DNA of 64,000 nucleotides from Aphanomyces cochlioides (taxonomy: Eukaryota > Oomycota > Saprolegniomycetes > Saprolegniales > Verrucalvaceae). Of this stretch, positions 32,530 to 43,794 are shown one piece after another. The stretch lies in assembly GCA_019828595.1 (NCBI GenBank), contig JAHQRK010000009.1:1984001-2048000 (forward strand), in the 5' to 3' direction. The notes beneath the pieces were generated by a model, which had not been told where the DNA came from, made no database searches, and was given only the letters and a program-made list of their open reading frames with translations. How positions within the stretch are numbered: the first letter of the stretch is position 1; each line of letters opens with the position of its first letter. Made by a program: the position numbers and the translations under genes.

Positions 32530-33177
32530 AATAGATGTTTTGTTACTACAGATATGAACTCACTAGAGTGCACTGCCCAAGATAAAAGGCTGTGCACTTA
32601 ACCTCTAGACTAATGGCTTTGATATGGACTGATAGTATTATACTAAATTAATATTAATTGATTTATACCATTAATGTTATACCCACTACAACTCTGATCC
32701 ATATTAATTGTCCCATTGTATTCAGATTGGCGGTTAAATTCAACAAAACATCCATTTCCTTGTTTGATTGGCTTAAATGAAAGCTCTTGATCCCAGCTTT
32801 GATTGGATGTAATCTGTCAACCTTGATTCGAAGTGGGCTGTGGCGGCGAATTCAGCCTCTGGTAACCCGAAGTCACCGTCTGCATCCGATTATCTAACGC
32901 CACAATGGCTGCGGCGGTCAATTCAGCGACCGGCTACGACTACACCGATCAGCTCACAGAATGCATCCATCTTGATCATGCCAAGCTACATTACTAACGT
33001 AAATCACCCGTCTTTGCCCTCGATTTCAGTCGTTTGCCCCTTTTCTTTTTCACGTGTCTAATTATTCTATTATAACCAATCGTTCCTTTTAGGGGGATTT
33101 ATTTGATTATGATTGGCTAAACAGTCTGATGGAGAGAAACCTTCAAACCGCATACACATCGGATCAGCATTTTCGCA
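32530..33177. other. Gap upstream of the pogo/jerky relic; nothing recognised
   Basis: AT-rich, without a gene. It may include the ends of the flanking transposons. Confidence 0.35.
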
Positions 33178-34635
33178 ATGCCAACCCACGTCAAGCACAC
33201 GTCTGAAGTGATTCAATCAGCTATCGACAGAGTCCTGGCTGGTGAGAAGCAGAAGCATGTGAGTTTGTCGACAGGAATACCATACCGCACGTTAAAGTAC
33301 TACATGTCCATGCATCGCCGTGGGATGCCAATTAAGGCAAGCCGTATGGGCCCACCGCCAACTCTGCCACCAGATTGTGAATAAAAGATTGTGCAATGGA
33401 TTTTGGGCATGCAACGGGATGGCTTTCCTGTGGCCCGGCAAGACGTCCTCATGAAGGCGAATGAAGTTTGTCAACTCCTTGGAATCTCTGAAATGACTCA
33501 AGGTTGATGTACGAGATTCCTGAATAGGCATCCTCAATTGACGACACGTCAATCGCAAGTTATCTCCAGAGTCCGCAATGAAATCGACTTGGATGGTGTT
33601 AAAACTCTCTTTCATACCCTGGTGAAACTCATTATTGAAAATAAATTGTCGTCGGATAGGATATTTAACATGGACGAAACAGGCTTTGGCTCTCGACGCA
33701 AGTCACGACGAGTGATTGCACTAAAAGTCTCCTCAAATGTGTGGTCGAAGACCATTTCGTCCAATTTCCACCTCACTATTGTGGCTTGTGCGAGTGCCAA
33801 TGGCTATATAATCCCCCCTCTGTTCATACTTCCTGGCAAGCGTATCGACAAGACGATTTCAGACGAATGCTCCATGCCAAATTTGTCGGTTACGGCAAGC
33901 GACAGTGGTTTTATCAATGGATCAATTTTTCGCAAGTGGTTGAAGTTTGTGGCTGCCAATGTACCGCTCTCTGTGGAATGCCCTCTTGTCCTTGTCTTTG
34001 ATGGCTATAAAGCTCACTTTTCGGATCCTGTGATTGTGTTGGAAGCGTGGAAGCTTGAGATTTTATTAGTGTGCCTCCCTGGGAACGCTACACATTTGGT
34101 GCAGCCTCTCGATGTCGCTGTCTTTGGTCCGTACAAGAAAAAGTTGAGACGTGATCTATTTCAGTTTATGGTAACCACATCGTCAAGCAATGTTTCTAAA
34201 CCTATGGCTATTCGGCTGGCCACGTCTGCTTGGACTCACTCAATATCGTCTATAAATGTGGTGTCGGGTTTTCGAACTTGCGGCATTTACCCCCCTTCTT
34301 GGGTTGTAATGGAAAAGCGTTTGTCTCTATTTACTGCAAACGGGACGAAGTCATGTGAACTCGACGGAGTATGGCTGCGCCATCGTGAGATGATTCAAAC
34401 TGAAGTGCTCGTATTGCCACCAGAGACCAAGAAGCCGACTGGAAAGCGAAAAACAATTGAAGTCGCGGGAAGGCTGTTGACGAAGGAATTGGCGGAACAG
34501 ATGTTGGACGAGCAGCCCATTCGACCACAACGAAAGTCCAAAAGGCCAAAACAACATCGATCGAAGGTAGTTGCCGTTGAGCCTAGTGAGTCATTTTTCA
34601 ATCCTGAAGATAATGTCCAAATTTACATGCTTTGA
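33178..34635 (+). pseudogene. pogo/jerky-type DDE_1 transposase with two nonsense codons
   Basis: One frame from the ATG at 33178 to 34635 would give 485 residues, but it is interrupted by TAA at 33382-33384 and TGA at 33505-33507. The N-terminus has a Psq-like helix-turn-helix (about 5-45, HVSLSTGIPYRTLKYYMS). The nuclease core holds all three acidic positions: FNMDETGFG, VFDGYKAHF and HLVQPLDVAVFGPYK. The C-terminus is lysine-rich (PQRKSKRPKQ). The two stops are the only visible defects, so it was lost recently. It differs from the pogo transposase at 1-771 in its DNA-binding part. Confidence 0.85.
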
Positions 34636-35200
34636 TCAAGCAGAATCAAGATTTTATCGCATCGATTGTCTGTTCAGCCGGTGGTGTTGCCAGTCCAGAT
34701 CACCCGTTGCGTAATTCAGCAAGTGACTCATCTCCTCTTTGAGCACATAACTTGTGAAATAGAATAACTTTGGGCAGGGATAGGGGTGTTATTAAATTTG
34801 AGAGGATATTTCTGTGAACATTTAAATTTTTGGCCAACTGTTCAGTGTCTGCCCTCTTCATACAATAATCAAGTATACAAGGGGGCAAAACACTGATTTT
34901 TTCAAGGTCGATGGTTCGTCTTCGAGCCGCGCGCGCTGGACGATAGTGAATGATGCAAACTCTGTATCAATTTATATTGTCTTATAGAGCTGCGTTTCTC
35001 AGACACATCCATGTGTCGTGGGTCGGCCAATCTTTAATGGATCGTGAGATATGGCAAAAAAGCTAAGGGGTCGATATTGAGGGCAATGACTGGTGATTTA
35101 CGTTATAGTATAAATCATACAATTTGACCACATTGGTATAGATGCAAAGTAGCAGTACTATCTTGTCTAATGTTAGAACTGGCATCATAGCCAAATCGAC
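34636..35200. other. Gap; nothing recognised
   Basis: No convincing coding or repeat signal. Confidence 0.35.
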
Positions 35201-35917
35201 ATGGCTTGTGTGCCTCATGTTAACGATGGTTCCGCAAGAAACAATGGACCGATCAATGCCTTATATTACATATTTAGAAGTGGTCCTCGCCGACAGAATA
35301 CTGAACTGGCTTTGGGAACTGCCAAAAAGCTGTCAAGTGCTAAGGCGCTCAGTCCCAATGTATTGGCTGCTTACTCTAAGACGAAAGTCGCTGCTCTTGA
35401 ATTCCAAGACGCTGTCGGGCAAATCACAAGGTTCAGCCGATTTACCAATTAGCTTAATTTACGTTAGAGTGGTCAATGTCGAAGAAAATCGTTTGTTCGC
35501 ATTGAAAAGGTCAAGGAGCACCGCTTTCTCTCTGGGGTCGAGTTTGAAGAAGTTGCCTCATTTTTATAGGAAAAGCTTGAAAAGCTTCGAGATGCAACCA
35601 AACTTCTTTTATCTCTTCAACAGAACAACCAGCGTTGTCTTGTTCAGGTATCCCCTTTGTCCATTCCAATATTTTGAATCATCTACATCTAGTACGCTCG
35701 CCAGCTAGTTGCCGAGGCGGAGCAAGCGTCTTCAGCCGATTGGGTCAATCGACCTACTTGGCTTTCATCGGACATCTTGTGGTGTGACCCACTGCATATG
35801 AGTAAAAACGCCCTGCTCAAATTGTGTCATGCTTACTTGCAGCATATTTACACGCCAAATTTTTGCGGTCCAGTCGAATTTCGTGATGGTCATGTAATTC
35901 TCTTAGCTGATAATTAA
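35201..35917 (+). CDS. Probable multi-exon gene of unknown function
   Basis: Three coding-like blocks lie on the plus strand. 35201 to about 35430 starts MACVPHVNDGSARNNG and has an alanine/lysine-rich helical stretch. About 35586-35648 encodes EKLEKLRDATKLLLSLQQNN, coiled-coil-like, preceded by an AG acceptor. 35708-35917 encodes LVAEAEQASSADWVNRPTWL...ILLADN and ends TAA. The last two are joined by a clear intron (GTATCC at 35649 to CCAG at 35707). The first junction (a candidate GTTCAG...TTAG intron near 35432-35474) does not give an unbroken frame, so the model is incomplete or the gene is damaged. No family was recognised. Confidence 0.4.
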
Positions 35918-36192
35918 CATTCATTTAGTTTACGTCGTGATCCTTGAATCGAGCGTCGGAGTTGTTACGATGTTGCATCATTTTCCTCGGATCGAGAGAT
36001 AGTCGGAGCGGTTGTGGATTTTGGATGCTGGGTGAGAGACAGCAGACATGAACAACCAGATGGGAACAGCAACGTGACCAATTCTTCCTGATCTTCCATG
36101 TGGTGGTCTGGAAATGCCAATGTACTTCAATCAGCTTATTGGGCTCTTGTTTTGGCAAAAAAACTAACTCTACAGCTGTACTGTCCGGAATG

Positions 36193-36345
36193 GTGGAGGT
36201 GACCGTTGGGCTTGCTCAAGCAATCACGCCAAATTTCGAGTGAGAAACGCACGCTAGATGGGATTTAGCATGATAAACTAGCGTGGTTGCGTTGGGCATG
36301 CTCTAACGCACTCTAGATTGGATTTAGCGTGATGGCGTGCTCTAA
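36193..36345. repeat. Partial copy of the 39.5-kb Harbinger-type MITE
   Basis: It shares GTTGGGCATGCTCTAA, AGATTGGATTTAGCGTGAT and similar segments with 39543-39848, in inverted order. It has one recognisable end only. Confidence 0.6.
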
Positions 36346-37576
36346 GCACTTTGGAATGTGTCTTGATGAAATCCAAACAGGGGACTTGAGAAAAAAGAAG
36401 TGGGCAAGGGTAGTATCATTCTATCGTCTTTGCTACATTGCATAAAGTCGAGTTCCCTCTCCGCATGATAAGAATGCGATGCATTCCTCGTCTCTTCTCT
36501 TACTTGCGGCTTTTGGAGGCCAAAGACTGAACGATGCCAGCGTGGCTCCCTATTCCCTCGTGTTTTTATGCGACCCACAATTAATGACTTGTCATCGGAA
36601 ATCGTATCTCGGTGGAGATATTCTATCTTTTTAACCAATGATTTCGTTCTATCTACTTTACCTTGTGTCAATTGGATAATAGTGACCGCGCTGGTGCTTT
36701 CGTCGAACGATGACCATTTGAAGTGAATATCGTGAGCCGATAGAACTAAGGTCAACACAATAGAGGCTACATCCACCAAGACGTTTATATTTAATGAAAG
36801 GATATCATTTTGTGTTTTCAGCGACTCAAACACAGCGACTCTTCGTCAAATTACTATGCTATCGCGTGGTTCACACGTTCCATGCCATGTGACAAAATCA
36901 CCACTTCGTCGATTTTCATTCCCCATATGTATTGTCTTGAAGCATATTTTCATACCACGAGCTCAATTCCATGTTAAAAAGTTAATTATCTTATCCTAAG
37001 ACTTATATATCTAGAGACATTGTTTCGTCTTTCTCGATGGATCATATCCGCATTTCCCTCACATGCTTTTTATCATCGTAGTTTAGCTGGTGTGGAAATT
37101 CCGGGACTTCTGTGGCTCCTAGAATCACTTAATAAATCATCGTTGCTCTACAAGTTTCACGCCTGGGTCAATAATTAACGTTGAGTGATTATATAAAAAA
37201 TTGGAGCACTTCTCGACACGTGCTTCCTCCCAAGAATTTAGATATAAATGCTTCTCCTTGTAGTTACTCTCTAAGTAGTAGATTGACTCTGCAATGAGCT
37301 TTATGCCCTCTTTGGAGTCAATCTTGTCAGCTCACTCATATTCACTATTTCTTCATGCTTTGATCGGCTCTGTCCATCGTATCTCGACCGAAATACGATT
37401 TGCCATGTATTTTGTGAAAATCAAAAAATAAAATTACGACATACAAAAATCAATATAATTAAAATCGAATGCCTAAATATAATTTTTGGGAAAATGGAAT
37501 TTGTATCTCGAAATAGATATGATGACCTAATTTTACCCAATACAAATATATGAATTTCGGTTTTCGCGCATTTTAC

Positions 37577-38418
37577 TAACGTAAAAGTCCAATATCGAGC
37601 AGTGGATCAAAATCGAGCACCAATCCATCCTATGACAGCAGTAGAACCTCCATAATATTGTTATAGCGTGTTATCCGGGAACGACGGAATTTTAGTACAA
37701 GTGGTACTTGGATTGTTTGAATTAGAGTGTGCATTATTATATCATCCAATGCGAAATAAACAAGTACGTTAATTACATATGATTGGACCAAAGTAGATAA
37801 TCTTTACCAACTAATTTTTAAGGCTGTGATTTGAAATCATCACTAAATACAGCTCAAACAAGTCGAAACAAACATTTTCTTTGTTATCAAGCGATGGTTT
37901 CGAGTATATCGCGCTAAGACATTGGAAAGGAATTGAACCTCGATACAAGCACTGTGGGATTCCAAACTTACTGACAGTGATTGGGTGAATATATGTTCCA
38001 ACTGCAAACCTAAATTACCTGCAAATGATTGGACAATTGCCCAAGTACCACAGTGCCAAAATTTCGTCGCTCCTTCGATAACGAATACTTCTCATAATTT
38101 ATAATTCTTATGAAAACTAATGTCCTAACTCTCATGGCTCTGACATTCAAAATGAACATTTTTCCATACATTATTCCATATAAGAGCATTACTCGATTTT
38201 GATCCACAAAAAAGTAAGAAAGTGCTATGATCGAAATTCACTTTATGCTTAAAACAAAGAGGAATTCGGCATATTTTGGTGTCTGCTTTGTTCTCTGACT
38301 TATTCTCATTTCAGGACAATCTTTGTCTTTCTGGTTGCAAATGTGGATCGCGAGATATTGTCATGAACGTTTACAGTTAGTAAAAATAAATATGTGCTCG
38401 ATTTTGGACTTTTATCGA
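37577..38418. repeat. Imperfect inverted-repeat (foldback) element
   Basis: 37577-37600 pairs with 38396-38418 (TAAAAGTCCAA...ATCGAGCA). Inner pairs also match: TGGATCAAAATCGAG at about 37602 with its complement near 38190, and a GTGGTACTTGG segment at about 37700 with its complement near 38040. No coding capacity; probably a non-autonomous transposon. Confidence 0.5.
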
Positions 38419-38711
38419 CTCCTCGAGATATCTTGCAGAATGCACATTGAGAGCCTCTGACAGCATGATCCCACCTTGCACCTGAAAGGCCATATTGGAT
38501 TACTGTACTCACGTACATTTTCGAGCTCAGAGTCCACATCAAGCCATGGAGCTCCTCCGCTCATCTTGCAGCGCTGCATTCCCTTCTAACCTGATTGATC
38601 GTTTGCATTCTATTCCCGTCGTTAGTCGGGCTCCTCTGAAAGATTTGACCCAGGTAATGTATTGCCAACGACAAACGAAAGCGAACCCACCCAAGACGTC
38701 GTCCCTCGTCA

Positions 38712-38752
38712 AAACTACGAACCAGGTAGAAGTTCCACCTGGTTCGTAGTTT
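38712..38752. repeat. 41-bp near-perfect palindrome
   Basis: 16-bp arms AAACTACGAACCAGGT and complement. Inside these a GAA-G-TTC core also pairs, with one mismatch between. It lies upstream of the first peptide gene. Confidence 0.8.
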
Positions 38753-39083
38753 ATCGGTACGACAAACGACAACGTTTGGCGACTGTGGATACCATCGCTC
38801 GCATATATGCTTGATGAAAAACTATCCCCCGACAGCTCTACGCCCTCAATTTGTATGAAAAGATCGAAAATTCAAGGAGCATTCTTCTTGCTCATGACTA
38901 CCGATGACTTGGGGGCCAAGTCATCGCTGACACAGAGAGTGAATCCAAGCATCCTTTGTTGAGCCACTTCTCTGTAACATGCGAAAAAAGTTCTCGGAAT
39001 CATACATCGTATGCCTCGCACAATCTGCAAATCAGGTGGCTCTTCATTGACTTTACGCAGTCGGAAACGAATTTTCCAGTTCG

Positions 39084-39091
39084 TCATTTTC
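39084..39091 (+). promoter_or_regulatory. Inr-type core promoter of peptide gene 1
   Basis: TCATTTTC followed by AAAATT, 18-25 bases before the ATG at 39109. Fits the oomycete initiator. Confidence 0.5.
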
Positions 39092-39108
39092 AAAATTGCC
39101 AGCTAAGG

Positions 39109-39432
39109 ATGCGATCAACTTCTTTCTTGACCCTCTGCCTTGTCCTCTTTGCAGCCGTGTTTGTCTCTGCCGGACACCGACAACGCAGCGGTGCCAACGA
39201 ATTGCAAGAAAGCGCCCCAGCCCTTGACTACGGTGTAGCCGACAAGCCCACGTACGTCAGATATGTGCCGGATGACAACGCACGCCACCAACTCTACCAA
39301 GAATACACGCAAGGACAACAGCAAGGCGCGAAACGCCAAAGCTTCAAGAGCTTCTTGAAGAAGGGCTTGAAGGTCGGCTGGAAGGTCGGCAAGTTCGCCA
39401 TGGGCTTCCGTCGCCTTCGCGCTCAAGAATAG
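39109..39432 (+). CDS. Secreted cationic peptide precursor, subfamily A, gene 1 (107 aa)
   Basis: Signal peptide at residues 1-21 (MRSTSF, then a leucine/valine core, likely cut after VSA). A spacer of ~53 residues follows, with an acidic first part and the subfamily A block YVPDDNARHQLYQEYTQGQQQ. The processing-like site GAKR ends at R76. The last 31 residues (77-107) begin QSFKSFLKK, carry six Lys and three Arg against one Glu, have hydrophobic residues every three to four positions, and end GFRRLRAQE: a cationic amphipathic helix. The ATG at 39109 was chosen because the signal peptide begins there, other copies share MRSTS, and an initiator lies 18-25 bases upstream. A longer upstream frame is not needed. 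The layout resembles antimicrobial or membrane-active peptide precursors. I know of no named family and infer the activity only from these features. Confidence 0.8.
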   Translation: MRSTSFLTLCLVLFAAVFVSAGHRQRSGANELQESAPALDYGVADKPTYVRYVPDDNARHQLYQEYTQGQQQGAKRQSFKSFLKKGLKVGWKVGKFAMGFRRLRAQE

Positions 39433-39542
39433 GCGAGATGGAGACTCCTCACCAGTGTCCATTGTGCTTTCATAGAATCAAATACATTAGTATGATTCTA
39501 TCGTTTCCAGCATACACATCGCAAACGATGCAACTGCACTAA

Positions 39543-39848
39543 GAGCATGCCCAACGCGACAACGCTATTCCATCACGCTAAATCCAATCTAGCGTGCATT
39601 ACTCACTCAAAATTTGGCGTGATTGCCTGAGCAAGCCCAACTGTCGTATCCTCTACGATTCGGGACTATATGGCATCGACCACGCCAGACGCTATTCACC
39701 ACGTCAAATCTAGTGAAAATTCTAGCGTGCACGCTAGAATTTCGTTACACGCTATTTTTAGCGTGACACCGTTGGGCTTGAATTTGCCACGCTAGAACGC
39801 TAAATTCTATTTGGTTAGCGCGTTAGCGTGGCCGCGTTGGGCATGCTC
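39543..39848. mobile_element. Harbinger-type MITE (306 bp)
   Basis: Terminal inverted repeats GAGCATGCCCAACGCG and complement, flanked by TAA target copies (39540-39542 and 39849-39851). The interior repeats GCTAAA/AGCGTG motifs and has no frame. It lies between peptide genes 1 and 2. Confidence 0.8.
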
Positions 39849-40193
39849 TAAGTGACTCTAACCGTAAATCCATGTCTACATGCTTGGCCACGACGCCATC
39901 AGGACGAAAAAAATGTCAGAGCTTTGACTGGTGCGCAACCCCACATGGGCTTCTAGTGTCTACTACTCAACCGACTGTCAGTTCATGTCCAGCGCTGCAT
40001 ACTCCTCTCGATATGAGTTCGATTTCTCTAGAAGTTAGATCATCTGCGCGGTCGTGAAGATTGTTCAGAGAGCGTATCTGCTCAACCCGACTTGAATCTT
40101 TGGCGTTCTCAATGTCTCCAGGGCGTCGTCTTTTGTTGCACAATCCGCAGTTTTGTCGTTCGCCTTGGGTCGCAAAGAGCCTTGATCTTAGGT

Positions 40194-40203
40194 CTCATTT
40201 AGC
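40194..40203 (+). promoter_or_regulatory. Inr-like core promoter of peptide gene 2
   Basis: CTCATTTAGC followed by ACATTTGCG, about 31-40 bases before the former start codon at 40234. Confidence 0.4.
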
Positions 40204-40233
40204 ACATTTGCGATTTTTCCAGCTTCATCAGTG

Positions 40234-40560
40234 ATGTGACCCACTTCTCTCTTTGTGCTCTGTATTGTCCTCTTTATCGCCGTCTTTGACTCTGCGAGCC
40301 ACAAGCAGTCAAATGCCGCCTATGAATCGCAAGAAGGTGCTGCCACTCCCGCTGACTATGGTGTAGCTGACAAGCCCAAGTACGTCAAGTATGTTCCCGA
40401 TGACAACGCGCGCCATCAACTCTACCAAGAGTACTCTCAAGGACAACAACAAGGGGCGAAACGCCAAAGCTTTAAAAGCTTCCTGAAGAAGAGTTTGAAA
40501 GTTGGCTGGAAGATTGGCAAGATGGCCATGGGCTGGCGTCGTCTTCGCGCTGAAGAATAG
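40234..40560 (+). pseudogene. Secreted cationic peptide precursor, subfamily A, gene 2, stop at codon 2
   Basis: The ATG at 40234 is followed directly by TGA where the other copies have CGA (Arg), a single C-to-T change at a CpG. The remainder is completely open for 106 codons and closely matches gene 1: signal-peptide core (LFVLCIVLFIAVFDSAS), YVPDDNARHQLYQEYSQGQQQ, GAKR, then QSFKSFLKK...GWRRLRAEE. No other in-frame ATG precedes the signal peptide, so a secreted product could come only from a non-AUG start or by readthrough. Very recent inactivation is the simplest reading. Confidence 0.8.
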
Positions 40561-40744
40561 TCAAGCTCGATACAATTCACTCAACCTGTATCATCTTGTC
40601 GATGCTTTCATCCTTCTCGAGTTAATGAATGGCGTTCTTTTCTGAAATCCCCCCAAAGGACACAGGAAAAGTCGTTCTCTCTTTTTTCCGACACTTCTTC
40701 ATAAACGCAAGGTAGATCTATCATATCTTGTTAGCACTTCAACG

Positions 40745-40905
40745 ACGCCACGAAATTCACGAAATCTCCTTTGGAGCCCAAATTTCAAACAATTTTTCAA
40801 AAAGCTCTTGAAGCTTTCGCGCTTTGCACCTTGCTGTTGACATTCCGTGTAGTCTTGGAAGAGCTGGTAGCGCTTGTCCTCGTCGGGGACATATCTAGCG
40901 TAGCT
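40745..40905 (-). pseudogene. Relic of a subfamily A peptide gene, inverted
   Basis: On the minus strand the frame reads SYARYVPDEDKRYQLF, DYTECQQQGAKRESFKSF and LKNCLKFGL, then loses the family pattern in the C-terminal helix. No signal peptide or start matching the family is attached. Orientation is opposite to genes 1 and 2. Confidence 0.7.
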
Positions 40906-41179
40906 TGGCTGGAAGAATTGGAAATACCATGCAATCAAATTGGACGCGTTGTAAGATACATCACACAGCGAAAGTTGGTTCGATACGCTCCACAAAATCG
41001 TCACGACTACACAAATGTTTGGATTCCTCGATTTTATGCCATCAACGTCTTCAAACGTGAGGATACAATGTGTAGCAGCGCTTGACCAATCGTTCGCTAC
41101 TGAACCCCGACACATTCGATGCGAAAGACTAGAGCTGTGTGCAAAAGCCAAGCCAATCTAAGTGCAGGCATGTCGTCAA

Positions 41180-41390
41180 AGAATTCGAAGATGAAGCAGC
41201 TCCTGTTGACAATGGCCTTGCGGACATAAACCCAATGGTCAAGTTCTGGACCTGACGATGACTCTCACGACTAACTCTACCAAATGCTCACGCAAGAACA
41301 GCAGCGAGGCGCGACCTACCAAAGCTTCAAGGCCGTCTGAAGAGAGCTTTCATGTTGGCTTGGATGCCAAGTATGTTGCTCTTTATTCTG
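41180..41390 (+). pseudogene. Decayed relic of a subfamily A peptide gene
   Basis: The segment near 41196-41250 reads APVDNGLADINPMVKFW, aligning with the spacer of gene 1, but in a different frame from the segment after it. 41251-41341 reads PDDDSHD, stop, LYQMLTQEQQRGATYQSFK, then another stop. Several stops and frame changes; the signal peptide is not detectable. Confidence 0.6.
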
Positions 41391-42076
41391 CCATGCATTC
41401 TTCTAAAAGTAGAACTAGAAATACCTGACGCCACAGTCTCATGAGACTTCTGCAAGACCTTTCGTGGTTCTTAGGATGAATTGCGCCAATTATCTCACAC
41501 ATGTCAAATGTCCATGTAGAGAAAGGACCATTTCAACACGAGGGAGTCTACTGTGTTGCAGAATCACCTTCATGGGCTTTTACATTGGACACTGTAAGTG
41601 GAGAACAGTTTTATGACCCCGCGACACTGTTTACTGAGGGTTGAATGTAAGGAAATTTCTATCTGGCACGCAATCTTCCAGCCACTCTTGTCCACTTTCA
41701 AATCCCATCCTTGCTGCCGACCAGGTTTGGATCGCCGACTATGGAGTGGATTTTTGTGCTCAAGCTGTTTGTTGTCGGTCGGAAACTGTCAGTTGAAAAC
41801 AGGTCGAAAAGGATTTGAAATGTTGCAAGAAACCTGACAACAAAGCTACACTACTTGTTGAATTCGTCATCAAAAAGCAAGAGGTAGAACTGACGAGGAG
41901 GCTACGCACGATGAGCCTCGAATGCCTCATGGAATAAGTGGCTTCTATTCACGACCGTGGGCGAAACCACATGTCAACAACCTGTAATAATGCTGGAGCT
42001 TGGGATCTGCTTGGTGCGGATTGTGCAGTGGTGAATCCAATCGCCTAAGCCGCATTTCGAAAAGTGCTTTCAAGTC
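41391..42076. other. Gap within the peptide cluster; nothing recognised
   Basis: No coding or repeat signal of note. Confidence 0.35.
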
Positions 42077-42382
42077 ATGCGATCGACCTCGATTTTCGTG
42101 TTATGCCTTGTACTCTTTGCTGCCGTCTTTTCTGAAGCGCGCTCGAAACACCACGGTGAAAACCAAGGATGAGAAGAGATTGCTGCCCAAGATGCCAAGT
42201 ACGCCAAATATGTCCCTGATGACAACACGCACCACCAACTCTATCAAGAATACTCGCACGAGCAACAACAAGGAGCGAAACGCCAAAGCTTCAAGAGCTT
42301 CTTGAAGAAGGGCTTATAAGTCGGCTGGAAGATTGGCAAGTTTGCCATGGGTTTCCGTCGCCTTCGTGGCAGCGACGAGTAG
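42077..42382 (+). pseudogene. Secreted cationic peptide precursor, subfamily A, with two nonsense codons
   Basis: The ATG at 42077 opens a signal peptide (MRSTSIFVLCLVLFAAVF). The frame then meets TGA at 42170-42172 in the spacer and TAA at 42317-42319 inside the cationic helix, right after FLKKGL. All other family parts are kept in the same frame: KYVPDDNTHHQLYQEY, GAKR, QSFKSFLKK, GFRRLRGSDE, with a final TAG at 42380-42382. No frameshift has occurred, so decay is recent. Confidence 0.85.
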
Positions 42383-43794
42383 AGCACGCAGTACGTTTGA
42401 GATGAAAAATATCACTCATTTTTATTTTTCGAACCTCTCTATATGATAGACTGCATGGCGTCAGAGAGGATAACATGGCGACTTGGTCCAACTTTTGAAT
42501 CATGTGCTTGGGGTTGACCTACTTAAAGAGAGTTATCTGCTCCTTCAGAAGTCGGGAAAAACGCAAAAGCGAGGCTGTCCTATTTAAGGTGAAAATGAAT
42601 ACCGCGAATAGTTGGTAGATGCATTCTGAGGGGTGGTTTTAGCTTTGGTCCAAGTCTGTTCAGGATATTTGAACAAGGTAGAAGGTGTTGCGTTATAATT
42701 CATCGCCGTCGTCTCCATGGAAGACTTCAACAACATAGAGAATAAAGAAACGCTTTCCCATCGAGTCACTAGAGGTGGTAAATTTGACAAGCATCACATC
42801 AGCCGTCCTGGCTGTTGTTTGCATTTCTTGACGAGCTTGGCTAACAGTAAATATCGCACTTGCGTCACAGATCTTGACCGATTGATGAGAATTTGTAACC
42901 CTTGGTCATGTCGATTGCTTACACAAAGTGAAAGTGGTCGAGAGCAGTTCATCGATATTCTGTTAATATTTTATCAACATGTATTTATTATATTTTATAG
43001 GTTATTATATGTTGCAGGTGCATTAAATGGATATTTGTTTACACAGGATCCTTCCAAATGAAATATCCACAAAGTGTCAGTTTGCGAAGTTGGTGTTTGA
43101 ATTCCTTTCTGCATGTTTGAGCTCATCTTCCATTTATCCCAAATTCCAAAAGCTGCCATAGAGTCTTAGGAGCAGATTTTCGGACGCCCTGCGTGGGACA
43201 AATATGCCCCAAGCAGTGCCATATCTGCTCCATGAATATCGGAAAACAATCTTTCGTTGTGATAAAGATAGAATGAGATGCTTCAAACTTTAGGGCGTGT
43301 TCGGTGGGTACCCGATTCTGACTCCAATGATTTGACTTGACTCAGAGAAAACATTAGAATTGGAAGTCTTGATATGTGGAGGAGGACACGAGCGAGTGCT
43401 CGCTTCCACAACGCGTCTAGCTATTGAGTCCGTGGAGCAGATCATGCACATTAAAAAAAAAAGTTTGCGGATTCTACAATGCTGGTTTCAAAACTGTTCC
43501 TGCTCTTCATGGATCAATGTTCCTCATTAACATGTCAACCCCCCAGCATCTGGCTGAATCCCTGCTCGGAACGTACCTCAAGATGGCGTGTGATAACAAA
43601 GATGAGCTTTCGACATTTTGGAAAAAGGAGAAGCAGTTTTTAATGTGAGAATTGAGCTTTTCTCCTAGGTTATTTTACTCTTTGATTATCTCAGACGCCT
43701 TAGGATGCCACACCTTCGCTTGAATGCTGGCTATAATGCGAGCAGGAAAGCGACTTTCTTGCCTTGTTTTGACTGTCTTTTTATGAATGCCGAA
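42383..43794. other. Gap within the peptide cluster; no gene
   Basis: Short frames without motifs. Confidence 0.35.

Larger units (their letters stand above)
35918..39083. other. Long AT-rich intergenic stretch before the peptide cluster
   Basis: It holds a truncated copy of the 39.5-kb MITE family (36193-36345), a 163-codon minus frame (36833-36342) with one hydrophobic segment and no known motif, an inverted-repeat element (37577-38418) and a 41-bp palindrome (38712-38752). Otherwise nothing recognised. Confidence 0.45.

Noticed and set aside
38956..39108. N-terminal extension of peptide gene 1 by about 50 residues
   Set aside because: It would bury the signal peptide, is absent from the other copies, and lies upstream of the initiator at 39084-39091 for most of its length.
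39397..39432. Classification of the peptides as RXLR effectors
   Set aside because: RXLR effectors carry the motif shortly after the signal peptide with an effector domain behind it. Here RRLR is at the very end and is RRLN in gene 9.
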